Shown here piece after piece: positions 55,338 to 64,000 of a stretch of 64,000 bases of DNA. The position numbers were made by a program, and so were the translations under genes. The notes under the pieces were generated by a model. That model did no database searches. It had not been told where the DNA came from and worked only from the letters and a program-made list of their open reading frames with translations. The DNA comes from an uncultured Clostridia bacterium (GTDB lineage: Bacteria > Bacillota > Clostridia > TANB77 > CAG-508). Every line of letters begins with the position of its first letter. Positions within the stretch are counted from its first letter, which is position 1. Location of the stretch: NCBI GenBank assembly GCA_948805675.1, contig CAQIBN010000008.1, forward strand, positions 1-64,000, read 5' to 3'.

Positions 55338-56219
55338 TTATCCATTTATTTGTTTTGCAACTTCTTCTGCGAAGTTTTCTTCTTTTTTCTCGATTCCTTC
55401 ACCTTTTTCAAATCTTGCAAAACGAACAATTTTTGCACCTTTTGATTCAATTAATTGCTTAATTTTCATATCTGGATTTTTTACAAAGTCTTGTTCTACT
55501 AGACAAATTTCTCCATAGAATTTTCCAATTCTTCCTTGTACCATTTTTTCTGCTATTTCAGCTGGCTTTCCTTCATTCATAGCTTGTGCTTTTAAGATTT
55601 CCATTTCTTTTTCTACTCTTTCTGCTGGTACAGATTCTCTATCTAAAAATTCTGGTTTTGCAGCAGCTATTTGCATACAAACATCTTTTGCAAGTTCACT
55701 TGTTCCATTTTCTAATTCAACTAATACACCAATTTTTCCTTCACCATGTATGTATTTTTCTACTAAACCTGTTGACTCGAATCTAGCAAATCTCCTTATT
55801 GACATATTTTCACCAATTGTTGCTATTTTGTTTGTTAATACTTCTTGTACTGTTTTATCACCTTCAACAATTGATTTTGCTGAAAGTAACTCTTCTACAT
55901 TACTTGGATTTGTTAATGCAATTTGTTTTGCAACATCTGAAACAAAAGACTTAAATTCATCATTTTTTGCAACAAAATCTGTTTCTGCATTTACTTCTAC
56001 AACAGCTCCTATTTTTCCATCTTCTGATACATAAGCTTCTACTAGTCCTTCTGCTGCTACTCTATCTGATTTTTTTGCAGCTTTTGCAATTCCTCTTTCT
56101 CTTAATAATTCAGCTGCTTTTTCCATATCACCATCAGTTTCTGTTAAAACTTTTTTGCAGTCCATCATTCCTGCACCTGTTTTTTCTCTTAACTCTTTTA
56201 CTTGGCTTGCTGTTACCAT
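55338..56219 (-). CDS. tsf: Elongation factor Ts
   Basis: 293 residues; nucleotide exchange factor for EF-Tu. It starts MVTASQVKELREKTGAGMMDCKKVLTETDGDMEKAAELLRERG (UBA-like domain), then the dimerization core with NAETDFVAKNDEF. C-terminal QDFVKNPDMKIKQLIESKG is well conserved. GGAGG precedes the ATG. Transcribed after rpsB across a terminator-containing spacer. Confidence 0.97.
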   Translation of the reverse strand: MVTASQVKELREKTGAGMMDCKKVLTETDGDMEKAAELLRERGIAKAAKKSDRVAAEGLVEAYVSEDGKIGAVVEVNAETDFVAKNDEFKSFVSDVAKQIALTNPSNVEELLSAKSIVEGDKTVQEVLTNKIATIGENMSIRRFARFESTGLVEKYIHGEGKIGVLVELENGTSELAKDVCMQIAAAKPEFLDRESVPAERVEKEMEILKAQAMNEGKPAEIAEKMVQGRIGKFYGEICLVEQDFVKNPDMKIKQLIESKGAKIVRFARFEKGEGIEKKEENFAEEVAKQING

Positions 56220-56411
56220 TTTAATTCCTCCTTAACTTTGTATTATAAATGAATGTTGCTACCATATAAATATAAGTATAAAAATATTATATGTAATATT
56301 TTATATAATTCATATACATTTTGTAAGCTAACTATCATCATTTTTAAATAATTATACAAATATTTAAAATATTGTACAAATTTAATTACACATTAAATTC
56401 TATATAATTTT

Positions 56412-56450
56412 AAAAAAGAAGTAGAGCGAGAAGAGCTCCACTCCTTTTTT
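56412..56450 (-). terminator. Terminator between rpsB and tsf
   Basis: 10-bp stem (56435-56444 with 56418-56427, two G-U pairs) and U6 in the minus-strand RNA. Confidence 0.85.
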
Positions 56451-56563
56451 ATTTAGGTTTATATAATATAATTTTTATTTTAAATCACTTTTATTATATG
56501 TTTCTAAATTATCTCTATATAACTTATATTATTTTCTAAATTATTATAAGATAATATTTTATA

Positions 56564-57346
56564 TTATTCTTCTACTGTTTCTTGTGCTACTACTTCTTCT
56601 ATACTAGTTGGTTGTTCTTCAATATTAGCATTTTCTTCGTTTTCAGAATCTATTTCTAAAGATTCTCCTTGTCTTCCTTCTATAACAGCATTTGCCATTA
56701 CATCTGCTATTAATTTAACTGCACGAATTGCGTCATCATTTCCAGGTATAGCATAATCTACATCTTCTGGATTACAGTTTGTATCAACTAAACCAACTAC
56801 TGGTATACCTAATTTTCTAGCTTCTAATATAGCAATTCTTTCTTTTTTAGGATCTACTACAAACATAACTCCTGGCATTTCTTTCATATCTTTAATTCCA
56901 CCAAGATTTTTTTGTAATTTTTCCATTTCTTTCTTTAAAAGGATTACTTCTTTTTTAGGTAATACATCAAATGTACCATCTTCTTGCATTGTTTCTAATT
57001 CATTTAATCTGTCAATTCTTTTTCTTATTGTTCCAAAGTTTGTAAGCATTCCACCTAACCATCTTTGGTCAACATAGTACATTCCAGATTTTTCAGCTGC
57101 TTCTTTTACACATTCTTGTGCTTGTTTTTTAGTTCCTACAAAAAGAACTGTTTTTCCTTCTTCTGCTTGTTCTTTCATAAAGCTATAAGCTTCGTCTAAT
57201 TTTTTAGATGTCTTTTGTAAATCGATTATATGGATACCATTTCTAGCTTGAAATATATATTCAGCCATTTTAGGATCCCATCTTCTTGTTTGATGTCCGA
57301 AATGAACACCTGCTTCTAGTAATTGTTTCATTGCAACTACTGCCAT
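56564..57346 (-). CDS. rpsB: 30S ribosomal protein S2
   Basis: 260 residues with the family start MAVVAMKQLLEAGVHFGHQTRRWDPKM, AEYIFQARNGIHIIDLQKT and GIPVVGLVDTNCNPEDVDYAIPGNDDA. The last 40 residues are an acidic, low-complexity tail (SENEENANIEEQPTS). GGAGG precedes the ATG. Upstream lies a short leader with a hairpin (57396-57420). Confidence 0.97.
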   Translation of the reverse strand: MAVVAMKQLLEAGVHFGHQTRRWDPKMAEYIFQARNGIHIIDLQKTSKKLDEAYSFMKEQAEEGKTVLFVGTKKQAQECVKEAAEKSGMYYVDQRWLGGMLTNFGTIRKRIDRLNELETMQEDGTFDVLPKKEVILLKKEMEKLQKNLGGIKDMKEMPGVMFVVDPKKERIAILEARKLGIPVVGLVDTNCNPEDVDYAIPGNDDAIRAVKLIADVMANAVIEGRQGESLEIDSENEENANIEEQPTSIEEVVAQETVEE

Positions 57347-57395
57347 TTTTTATTCCTCCTTTTAGTTATTACCTCCATAAAGATTACTAACGTTT

Positions 57396-57420
57396 AAAAA
57401 GACTTTTGACCTTTAGTCTT
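57396..57420 (-). promoter_or_regulatory. Hairpin in the rpsB leader
   Basis: AAGACT and AGTCTT arms with UUUUU after it in the minus-strand RNA, about 50 nt before rpsB. It could be an attenuator of ribosomal protein S2 synthesis. The stem is short. Confidence 0.35.
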
Positions 57421-57546
57421 CAAGCACTCTTTTTAAGCTCATCTTTATGTGTGTTTTTAACGTTAATTATTTTAACATGAATTAGCCTATAAATCAATAC
57501 TTTATTTAACTTTTTTTCATTTATGGACTAATTTAACTCTAATAAG

Positions 57547-57714
57547 AACAATAATGGGCTGAATTATATTTCATACTTAATTAATTCTATTACATACTAC
57601 ATTTAATTGTTCGTGTGCCAATTTTAAAAAAATTGTGTACATTTATTTTCTATACTAGGAAATCTCTAGTAGTTAAACTTTTCCCTTTACTAGAATTTTC
57701 CTATTATATAAAAT
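57547..57714. repeat. Dispersed intergenic repeat, copy 3 of 4
   Basis: AACAATAATGGGCTGAATTA at the start, TTTAATTGTTCGTGTGCCAA and A-run in the middle, CTAGTAGTTAAAC and ACTAGAATTTTCCTATTATA at the end. Closest to copy 1 in its first 30 nt. Confidence 0.75.
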
Positions 57715-57935
57715 AGAAATGCTTTTTACACAAAGCACTTCTTCGGATATTTAGCTGTATTTTCTAGCTCTAGCCATTCTATATTTTTGGGCTGAAATAT
57801 TGTGTATACATACTGTAAGTTCTTCCTCTTTAGGCTCTATTCATCCACCTTCTTATCATATGCCCAAATCTTAGAAAAACAAGCAGATTTCATTTACACT
57901 ATAACTTTATATTATATACTTTTATCAAATACTAT

Positions 57936-60026
57936 TTACTCTTTTTTAGTCTTTGTCTTTTTTTTCCTTTTAGCTTTTTTACTACTTCTCTTTGCTTTAG
58001 GCTTAGCCTCTTCATTTAAAGTTTCATCTTTTTTCTCTGGCTCCCAAACTTCTCCTACTTTTGGTTTATTCCATGATATATAATTACAAGATTCAGGATT
58101 ATTTTCACATATATAGTAATTTCTTTTTCTTTTCGTTTTTCGTACTTGTACTTTACTACCACATACAGGACATGGTACATCAATTGTTTCTACTATAGGC
58201 TTTGCATTTTTACATTCAGGAAAACCTGGACATGCTAAAAACTTTCCATATCTACCATATTTTATTACCATCATTCTTCCACACTTATCACAAGGTACAT
58301 CTGATACTTCATCTTTTATTTCAACATGTTCTAAGTCTTTTTCAGCTTTTTCTAGTATTATAGCAAAAGGTTCATAAAAATCCTCAATTATTTTTTTCCA
58401 CTCAGCTCTTCCTTCTGCAATTTGGTCAAATTCATCTTCTATTTGTGCTGTAAATTCTACATTTACTATATCTGTAAAATTTTCTGTAAGAAGTTTATTA
58501 ACTATTTTTCCTAGTTCTGTTGGTTGTAATTTTTTTTGTTCTTTTTCTATATATCTTCTTTCTAAAATAGTAGTAATTGTTGGAGAATATGTACTAGGAC
58601 GTCCTATTCCCTTTTCTTCTAAGGCTTTAACCAAACTTGCTTCTGTATATCGTGGTGGTGGCTCTGTAAAACTTTGTTTTGTTTCTATTTTTTTATTTAT
58701 TACTTCTTGTTTTACTTCTAGTTCTGGGATATTATTGCTTTCATCCTCTTCTTCTGCTTCTAATGTTTCTACATATAAAGTCATAAAACCTTTAAATTTT
58801 AAAGTTTGACCATTTGCTTTAAATATATAGTTATTTGTTAAAATATTAACAGATATAGTATCATATATTGCAGATGACATTTGGCTTGCAATAAATCTAT
58901 TATATATTAATTTATATAATTTATATTGGTCATTTGTTAATGATTCTTTTATTTTTTCTGGAGTTAAATCTATATAGGTTGGTCTAATTGCTTCATGGGC
59001 ATCTTGTGAATTATCTTTTGATTTATAATATCTATTTTCATAATAGTTTTCTCCATACTCATTTATAATATGTTCTTTTGCAAATTTCCTTGCTTCTTCA
59101 GAAATTCTTGTAGAATCTGTTCTCATATATGTAATTAAACCTACTGTACCTTTTCCTTCTACCTTCACCCCTTCATAGAGTCCTTGTGCAACAGACATAG
59201 TTTTCTTTAATGTAAATCCAATCTTTCTTGAAGCTTCTTGTTGCATTGTACTTGTTGTAAATGGTGGACTTGGATTTCTTTTTTTCTGACTCTTTTTTAT
59301 ATCATCTACAATAAATTTACTGTTTTCAATATGTTTTAAAATATCATCCACTTCTTCTTTAGTATGCAATTCTATCTTTTTACCATTTTTTCCATAAAAT
59401 TTTGCTTTAAATGTTTTGTTACTTTTTTCTTCTAATAAATTAGCATACATATTCCAATATTCTTCTGGTTTAAACTCTTCTATTTCAGTTTCTCTATCTA
59501 CAATTAATTTTACTGCAACAGATTGAACTCTACCAGCAGACAATCCTCTTTTAACTTTTTTCCATAAAATAGGACTTATTTTATATCCAACAATTCTATC
59601 TAAAACTCTTCTTGCTTGTTGTGCATCTGTTAAATTCTTATCTATTTTTCTAGGATTCTTAATAGAAGATTGTACTGTTTCTTTAGTTATTTCATTAAAA
59701 GTTACTCTACATACACTTTCTTCTGGTATATCCAAAATGTGAGCTAAATGCCAAGCAATTGCTTCACCTTCACGGTCAGGGTCAGTTGCAAGATACACTT
59801 TTTTCGCATTTTTAGCTTCTTTTTTTAAACTTTTAATTAAATCTCCTTTTCCTCTAATATTAATATATTCAGGTTCAAAATTATGTTCTATATCTACACC
59901 TAATTTTGATTTTGGTAAATCTCTTATATGCCCCATAGATGCTAATACCTTTGTACTACCGCCTAAAAATTTTTTTATAGTATTTGCTTTAGCAGGTGAT
60001 TCTACTATAATTAATTTATCTGCCAT
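57936..60026 (-). CDS. topA: DNA topoisomerase I
   Basis: 696 residues; relaxes negative supercoils. Toprim domain (VESPAKANTIKKFLGG, ATDPDREGEAIAWH), SAGRVQSVAVKLI, active-site Tyr in TYMRTDSTRIS, then two Cys4 zinc ribbons (CDKCGRMM to CPGFPEC, CPVCGSKV to CENNPESC) and a Lys-rich tail. GGAGATAG precedes the ATG. Confidence 0.97.
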   Translation of the reverse strand: MADKLIIVESPAKANTIKKFLGGSTKVLASMGHIRDLPKSKLGVDIEHNFEPEYINIRGKGDLIKSLKKEAKNAKKVYLATDPDREGEAIAWHLAHILDIPEESVCRVTFNEITKETVQSSIKNPRKIDKNLTDAQQARRVLDRIVGYKISPILWKKVKRGLSAGRVQSVAVKLIVDRETEIEEFKPEEYWNMYANLLEEKSNKTFKAKFYGKNGKKIELHTKEEVDDILKHIENSKFIVDDIKKSQKKRNPSPPFTTSTMQQEASRKIGFTLKKTMSVAQGLYEGVKVEGKGTVGLITYMRTDSTRISEEARKFAKEHIINEYGENYYENRYYKSKDNSQDAHEAIRPTYIDLTPEKIKESLTNDQYKLYKLIYNRFIASQMSSAIYDTISVNILTNNYIFKANGQTLKFKGFMTLYVETLEAEEEDESNNIPELEVKQEVINKKIETKQSFTEPPPRYTEASLVKALEEKGIGRPSTYSPTITTILERRYIEKEQKKLQPTELGKIVNKLLTENFTDIVNVEFTAQIEDEFDQIAEGRAEWKKIIEDFYEPFAIILEKAEKDLEHVEIKDEVSDVPCDKCGRMMVIKYGRYGKFLACPGFPECKNAKPIVETIDVPCPVCGSKVQVRKTKRKRNYYICENNPESCNYISWNKPKVGEVWEPEKKDETLNEEAKPKAKRSSKKAKRKKKTKTKKE

Positions 60027-60330
60027 TACTATCTCCTTCTTTTTTATAAAACTATACCTATGTATTCTAGACTATATGTAATTTTTTTGCAATAGCTAAA
60101 TTTAATTTTTTTAAAACTAAATTTCCACACTTACAAATCACAATCTATTGAAAACTACACACTAGTATAATAATGGCTAATAATTTATAAATTTAAACTA
60201 ATCACTAAATATACACATTTTAACATATCTTGAAATTAAATGTTGGCTATAAAACTAATTACTATACTTCCTACTTGCCTTAAGACTGACTTAAATAAGT
60301 ATATTAATGTGGTAACATTATCCATTAAAG

Positions 60331-60502
60331 AACAATAGTGGGCTAGATTTATATCCATTTCTTAATTAATACTCTTACTCCCCACATTTAATTGTTAGTG
60401 TGCTGATTTTTGAAAAAAAATTGTATATAATTATTTATATAATAGAAAATCTCTATATTAGTTATATTTTAATCTACACTAGAACCTTCCTATTATAAAA
60501 AA
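60331..60502. repeat. Dispersed intergenic repeat, copy 4 of 4
   Basis: AACAATAGTGGGCTAGA, then CCCCACATTTAATTGTTAGT, a long A-run, CTATATTAGTTATATTTTAA and CACTAGAACCTTCCTATTAT. The rest of 60027-60330 has no gene. Confidence 0.75.
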
Positions 60503-60556
60503 CTATATAGATTATAACTGTTTAAAGTATGCAATATAATTAATAAACAACTAAAA

Positions 60557-60874
60557 TTACAAAACTTTCATATCTTCTAACACATCGCGAACTGCTATAG
60601 GAGTTACTTTATTCCTTTTTAATACCTCCAATATATTATCTACTTTTTCTTCTGTATCTACAATATTACTAAACTCTTTTGTTTCTACTTTCATATTCTT
60701 TCCATCAGTTTGTTTTTTAACAATTTGCATTCCATATGATACATTTTTATTGTCTAAATTCAAACAATTTTGTGTTTTATAATATGCTAGATGAATTTTA
60801 AATTCACTATCAAATTCATTATAATCATTTTTATCGATTATAGTATCTCCATAAAATTCTCTTAAGTTTTTCAT
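60557..60874 (-). CDS. DUF6514-like protein
   Basis: 105 residues: YGMQIVKKQTDGKNMKVETKEFSNIVDTEEKVDNILEVLKRNKVTPIAVRDVLEDM. The pattern fits DUF6514, a clostridial family of unknown role. GAGGTG precedes the ATG at 60874. Two Spo0A-box-like sites lie 100-140 nt upstream, suggesting stationary-phase control. Confidence 0.65.
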   Translation of the reverse strand: MKNLREFYGDTIIDKNDYNEFDSEFKIHLAYYKTQNCLNLDNKNVSYGMQIVKKQTDGKNMKVETKEFSNIVDTEEKVDNILEVLKRNKVTPIAVRDVLEDMKVL

Positions 60875-60976
60875 TTTATACACCTCATTAGTAAAATATT
60901 ATGGTGATACTATATATCACTAAATCTTTTATATCAAGCGTTTTTGTATGCCATAATTTTTGATATTTCTATAGTT

Positions 60977-61013
60977 TTCGACAAGAATTTGTGATATCTG
61001 TTTACTATCGACA
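60977..61013 (-). promoter_or_regulatory. Pair of Spo0A-box-like sites
   Basis: On the minus strand, TGTCGAA (60983-60977) and TGTCGAT (61013-61007) each follow T(T) and lie exactly 30 bp, three helical turns, apart upstream of the DUF6514-like gene. TGTCGAA is the 0A-box core. Confidence 0.5.
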
Positions 61014-61079
61014 ACATTTTTAGTGTTTTTTTGATTTGTAATAATATCTTATTAAAACTGTAAAATGTTTGAAATAAAT

Positions 61080-62196
61080 CTATTTCAAACATTTTTCTAT
61101 CTCTTCATATATTCTATCTTCAACATTATAAATCGCCATTTTCCTAGCGTTTTCTCCCATTTTAACTAAATTATTTCTATCTTTTATCATATCATTAATA
61201 GCATATAATAAATTTTCACTATTTAATTCTTCATTTAAAATTACTTTTGCAGCTCCCTCTTTTTCAAATACTCTTGCATTATCTTCTTGCCTATTAGCAG
61301 ACATACTTGGTAGTGGGATAAATATTGCAGGTTTTCCGTGCTAAAGCGATTTCTGTTAATGTCATGGCTCCACTTCTTGATACTATAACATCTGCTAAAT
61401 TCATAACTTCTTCCATATTATATATGTATGGTACTATTTTTACACCATCTATATTGTCAATATTTATATTTTCATGTTCTAGTTTTCCTTTAATTATTTT
61501 ATACTGTTCTGGACCTGCTGCCCATATAATTTGAAAATTACTATATTTCTTATTTTTAATAATATCTATTAGTGCATTATTAATAACCCTTGCACCTTGA
61601 CTTCCTCCAAAAGCTAATACAATTGGCATATTATCTTTTAAATTTAAACTTAATCTCATTTGCACTTTTTGCTCTTCAGTTAGTTTTATTCCTTTCATTT
61701 TAGTAGGTGTACCTGTTACAACTACATTTTTTGCTTTGCTTAATTTCTCTTTTGCTTCTTCAAATCCAACTAAAATTGTATCAACTTTTTTAGATAACAT
61801 TCTTATTGCAAGTCCTGGGTATGCATTACTTTCATGTAATAAAGTAGGAATCTTATTTTTATGTCCTGCAGTAATTACTGCACCACATATATATCCACCT
61901 GTTCCAATTACTATATCTGGTTTAAATTCTTCTACAATTTTCTTAGCTTGAGAAAATCCTTTCATAGTTTTTATAATATTTTTAAAATTTGTTATACTTA
62001 TACTTTTGCTAAAACCATAGGCTTCTATAGTTTTTAATTTATATCCGCTTCTTGGGACTAAGTCATTTTCCAATCCTCTGTTTGTTCCTATAAAAATTAT
62101 TTCAGCATCTTTATTTTTTTCTTTTATTTTATTTGCAATTGATAGCCCAGGATTAATATGTCCTGCTGTACCAGCAGCCGCTATAATTACTTTCAT
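61080..62196 (-). CDS. murG: MurG, lipid II-forming GlcNAc transferase, with a +1 shift at CGG
   Basis: About 371 residues when the frame is shifted once. N-terminal MKVIIAAAGTAGHINPGLSIANKI, the GTGGYICGAV loop and the C-terminal VLAFGGSQGARVINNAL are all present. Codon 287 is CGG (61338-61336): read plainly the protein stops 13 codons later. Skipping the C gives EIALAGKPAIFIPLPSMSANRQEDNA, the canonical UDP-GlcNAc-binding segment with its invariant Gly, and continues to 61080. It transfers GlcNAc to lipid I at the membrane. Confidence 0.93.
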
Positions 62197-62299
62197 ATTA
62201 TATCTCTCCTATTCATTTATTATTAAAATGATGCAAATATAATATCCTTATATTTACATCTTTTATCTTCATATTTTGTTATACTATTACAATTATATT

Positions 62300-63460
62300 C
62301 TATACCTTAGAACCTGCTCTTGATATATTAAGTAAAATACCACAACTACATAATAAAATTGAAAGTGCTGTTCCTCCATAACTAAAAAACGGTAGTGGCA
62401 TACCTGTTGTTGGTATAGATGCTGTTACAACAGCTATATTTATTATTACTTGAACAGCAACTAAAGCTGTTACACCAACTGCGATTAAACTTCCAAACAT
62501 GTCTGGTGCCTTCATTGCAATTAGTATTCCTCTCCATATAAAAATAGCAAATAATATAATTACTACAAAACAACCAACAAAACCTAGTTCTTCTGATAAT
62601 ATTGAAAATATAAAATCATTGTGTGGCTCTGGTATATATAAAAACTTCTGCTTACTTTCTCCTAATCCTACACCAAATAATCCTCCAGAACCAATAGCAT
62701 ATAGACTTTGTACTACTTGATATCCAGTACCTTGTGCGTCAGCCCATGGGTCAAAAAAAGTTGCAATTCTATCTAATCTAAATCCACCTTTTCCTGTCAT
62801 TTGAAGTATTCCTAATAAACCGAATGCCTCCGGCTAATTCCGTACTCCTCCACTTGCTACAAAATGTAAAATCCTACATCCTGCCATAAGCATCATTACT
62901 GCTGTAATACTTACAATTACTAAAGAAACACTAAGGTGATTCTGAACTAAAAATAATATTCCAACAGGAGGAACTAAGAACAAAAATGGTTTCACAAATC
63001 CTTTAAAAAAACTTTTTAGGTCATCTTTATGGTCAGACAAATATCCTGCATAAAATATAATCAATCCAATTTTTGTAATTTCTGATGGCTGAAATTGTCC
63101 AAATCCTAAATTTATCCATCTTGTTGCACCTTTTACAGTTCTTCCTATTCCAGGAACAATAACTAATAAAAGTATTGCACACGAAATAAAATAAATCATC
63201 CAATAATATTTTTTATAAAATCTATAATCAATTTTTGATATTATAAACATTAGTGCAATTCCAAGTACTGCAAATCCTGCTTGTTTTCGTACAAATGCAT
63301 AACTATCATTTTCAGTTGCAAGTGCAGAAGGAGCACTTGCAGAAAGAACCATTATAATTCCTAATGATAATAATAAAAGTATAGTTATACATAGCAAAAA
63401 ATCAAATTGATTATTAACAAATTTTGATACTTTTTTTACTTTATTTGGTCTTTTTTGCAT
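62300..63460 (-). CDS. ftsW: FtsW/SEDS peptidoglycan polymerase with three +1 shifts at CGG
   Basis: About 385 residues, ten membrane helices. The first half (residues 1-206) ends at CGG (62842-62840). The plain reading meets TAG two codons later. Skipping C three times, at 62842, 62832 and 62822, gives SGGVGISGGIGLLGILQMTG, which continues as GKGGFRLDRIATFFDPWADAQGTGYQ, the expected FtsW sequence, then IPEPHNDFIFSILSEELG (SEDS signature). Each CGG is in frame only after the previous skip. It polymerizes lipid II at the septum or sporulation site. Confidence 0.92.
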
Positions 63461-63488
63461 TTGTAACCTCCTTTTTGGGAATATAATA

Positions 63489-64000
63489 TTAAATAGAATT
63501 AATTCCTATAACACATAAAACTAATGTTATTATACTAAAAACTGAAACCACTTTATTCTCGCTCCAACCACATAATTCAAAATGATGATGTATTGGTGCC
63601 ATTTTGAAAATTCTTTTCCCTGTTTTTTTAAAAAACATAACCTGTAACATTACAGATACAGTTTCAATTACTGGAATAAGTGCAACTATTATTAATATAA
63701 TTGGCATTTTTAAATATAAAGCTATACCTGCTATTGCTCCACCAAGAAGTAAAGAGCCTGTATCCCCCATAAATACTTTAGCAGGATGTAAGTTAAACAG
63801 TAAAAATCCTAAACATGCACCTACAAGACTTGCGCCAATTATAACAATTTCTTTAACTCCTAATATTATTCCAACAACAGTAAAAAATGCCAATATTATA
63901 GTAGTTACTGTTGTAGATAGTCCATCAATTCCATCTGTTAAATTTACTGCATTTGTTGTACCAAGTAAAACAAAAATTGCAAATGGTATATAAATCCATA
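63489..64000 (-). CDS. mraY: Phospho-MurNAc-pentapeptide translocase MraY (cut by window end)
   Basis: The frame is open to the window edge, so the start is outside. Visible: NAVNLTDGIDGLSTTV (metal-binding Asp region), HPAKVFMGDTGSLLLGG and KMAPIHHHFELCGWSE, the three MraY signatures. It makes lipid I from UDP-MurNAc-pentapeptide. ftsW follows 28 nt downstream; the usual murD between them is absent here. Confidence 0.96.
   Translation of the reverse strand, partial: WIYIPFAIFVLLGTTNAVNLTDGIDGLSTTVTTIILAFFTVVGIILGVKEIVIIGASLVGACLGFLLFNLHPAKVFMGDTGSLLLGGAIAGIALYLKMPIILIIVALIPVIETVSVMLQVMFFKKTGKRIFKMAPIHHHFELCGWSENKVVSVFSIITLVLCVIGINSI

Noticed and set aside
23196..62842. CGG reassigned to a different single amino acid
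   Set aside because: A reassignment would keep the frame. At all seven sites the frame must change by +1 for the downstream protein to be read.
23163..63460. Treating the five CGG breaks as assembly or sequencing errors
   Set aside because: Random insertions would not always be C before a codon-aligned GGA/GGT, nor appear three times in register in ftsW. Read data are still needed to close the point.
1..64000. CRISPR array
   Set aside because: Repeats seen are dispersed, palindromic or single inverted pairs. No regularly spaced direct repeats with unique spacers are present and no cas gene was seen.

Overview
The window reads as chromosome of a very A+T-rich, Gram-positive, endospore-forming member of the Clostridia, probably an uncultured gut lineage. 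The evidence is the ctsR-mcsA-mcsB-clpC heat-shock operon with a textbook CtsR operator, an alpha/beta-type small acid-soluble spore protein, a Spo0A-type response regulator, gatCAB, a long-form hibernation factor (HPF), and strong Shine-Dalgarno sequences almost everywhere. The dominant coding strand is minus.

Layout. 1-6.2 kb: accessory DNA with an IS30 transposase fragment, a YgiT/DUF4258 toxin-antitoxin-like pair among 17-bp palindromes, a metallo-hydrolase, two acetyltransferases (one fused to DUF402) and an IS110 element. 6.2-10.6 kb: an acetyltransferase, then a three-gene minus operon that looks like phage defence (PD-(D/E)XK protein, SieB-like membrane protein, YhcG/DUF1016 nuclease). 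10.8-15.6 kb: the clpC operon. 16-21.3 kb: HAD phosphatase, SASP, AbrB-like and XRE regulators, then a Spo0A paralogue, a 16-residue Trp-rich peptide and an AgrC-like kinase. 21.5-31 kb: DUF523, glutamine synthetase, hpf, nadD, rpsT and gatCAB. 32.4-43.1 kb: tRNA-Leu followed by a decayed integrative element (integrase, excisionase, regulators, a TPP-enzyme/methyltransferase/radical-SAM operon, mobilization remnant, IS21). 43.2-64 kb: HU, a SpoVB-like flippase, a lone VirD4-like ATPase, a replication-relaxation protein, an S1 protein, rluB, rluD, lspA, tsf, rpsB, topA, murG, ftsW and mraY (cut by the window end).

The most striking signal is translational. Five genes (glutamine synthetase, the gene at 35711, the S1 protein, murG and ftsW) are broken in the standard reading, and each break falls exactly on an in-frame CGG codon. 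Skipping the C, so that the next codon is GGA or GGT (Gly), restores the expected protein. ftsW has three such sites spaced 10 nt apart, each in frame only after the previous skip, giving seven sites in all. By eye, no other CGG is in frame in any resident gene; the three that are lie in genes of the integrated element. This suggests that CGG is unassigned, or read as a four-base glycine codon (CGGW), acting as a +1 frameshift signal in this organism.

Other structure not explained by genes: a four-copy, about 170-bp intergenic repeat family; two long perfect hairpins sharing a core; a 281-bp MITE-like insertion with a 9-bp target duplication; REP-like arms between rluB and rluD; a likely IS110 bridge-RNA region; and two genes that appear to start with ATA behind ideal ribosome binding sites. 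No CRISPR array or rRNA was seen.
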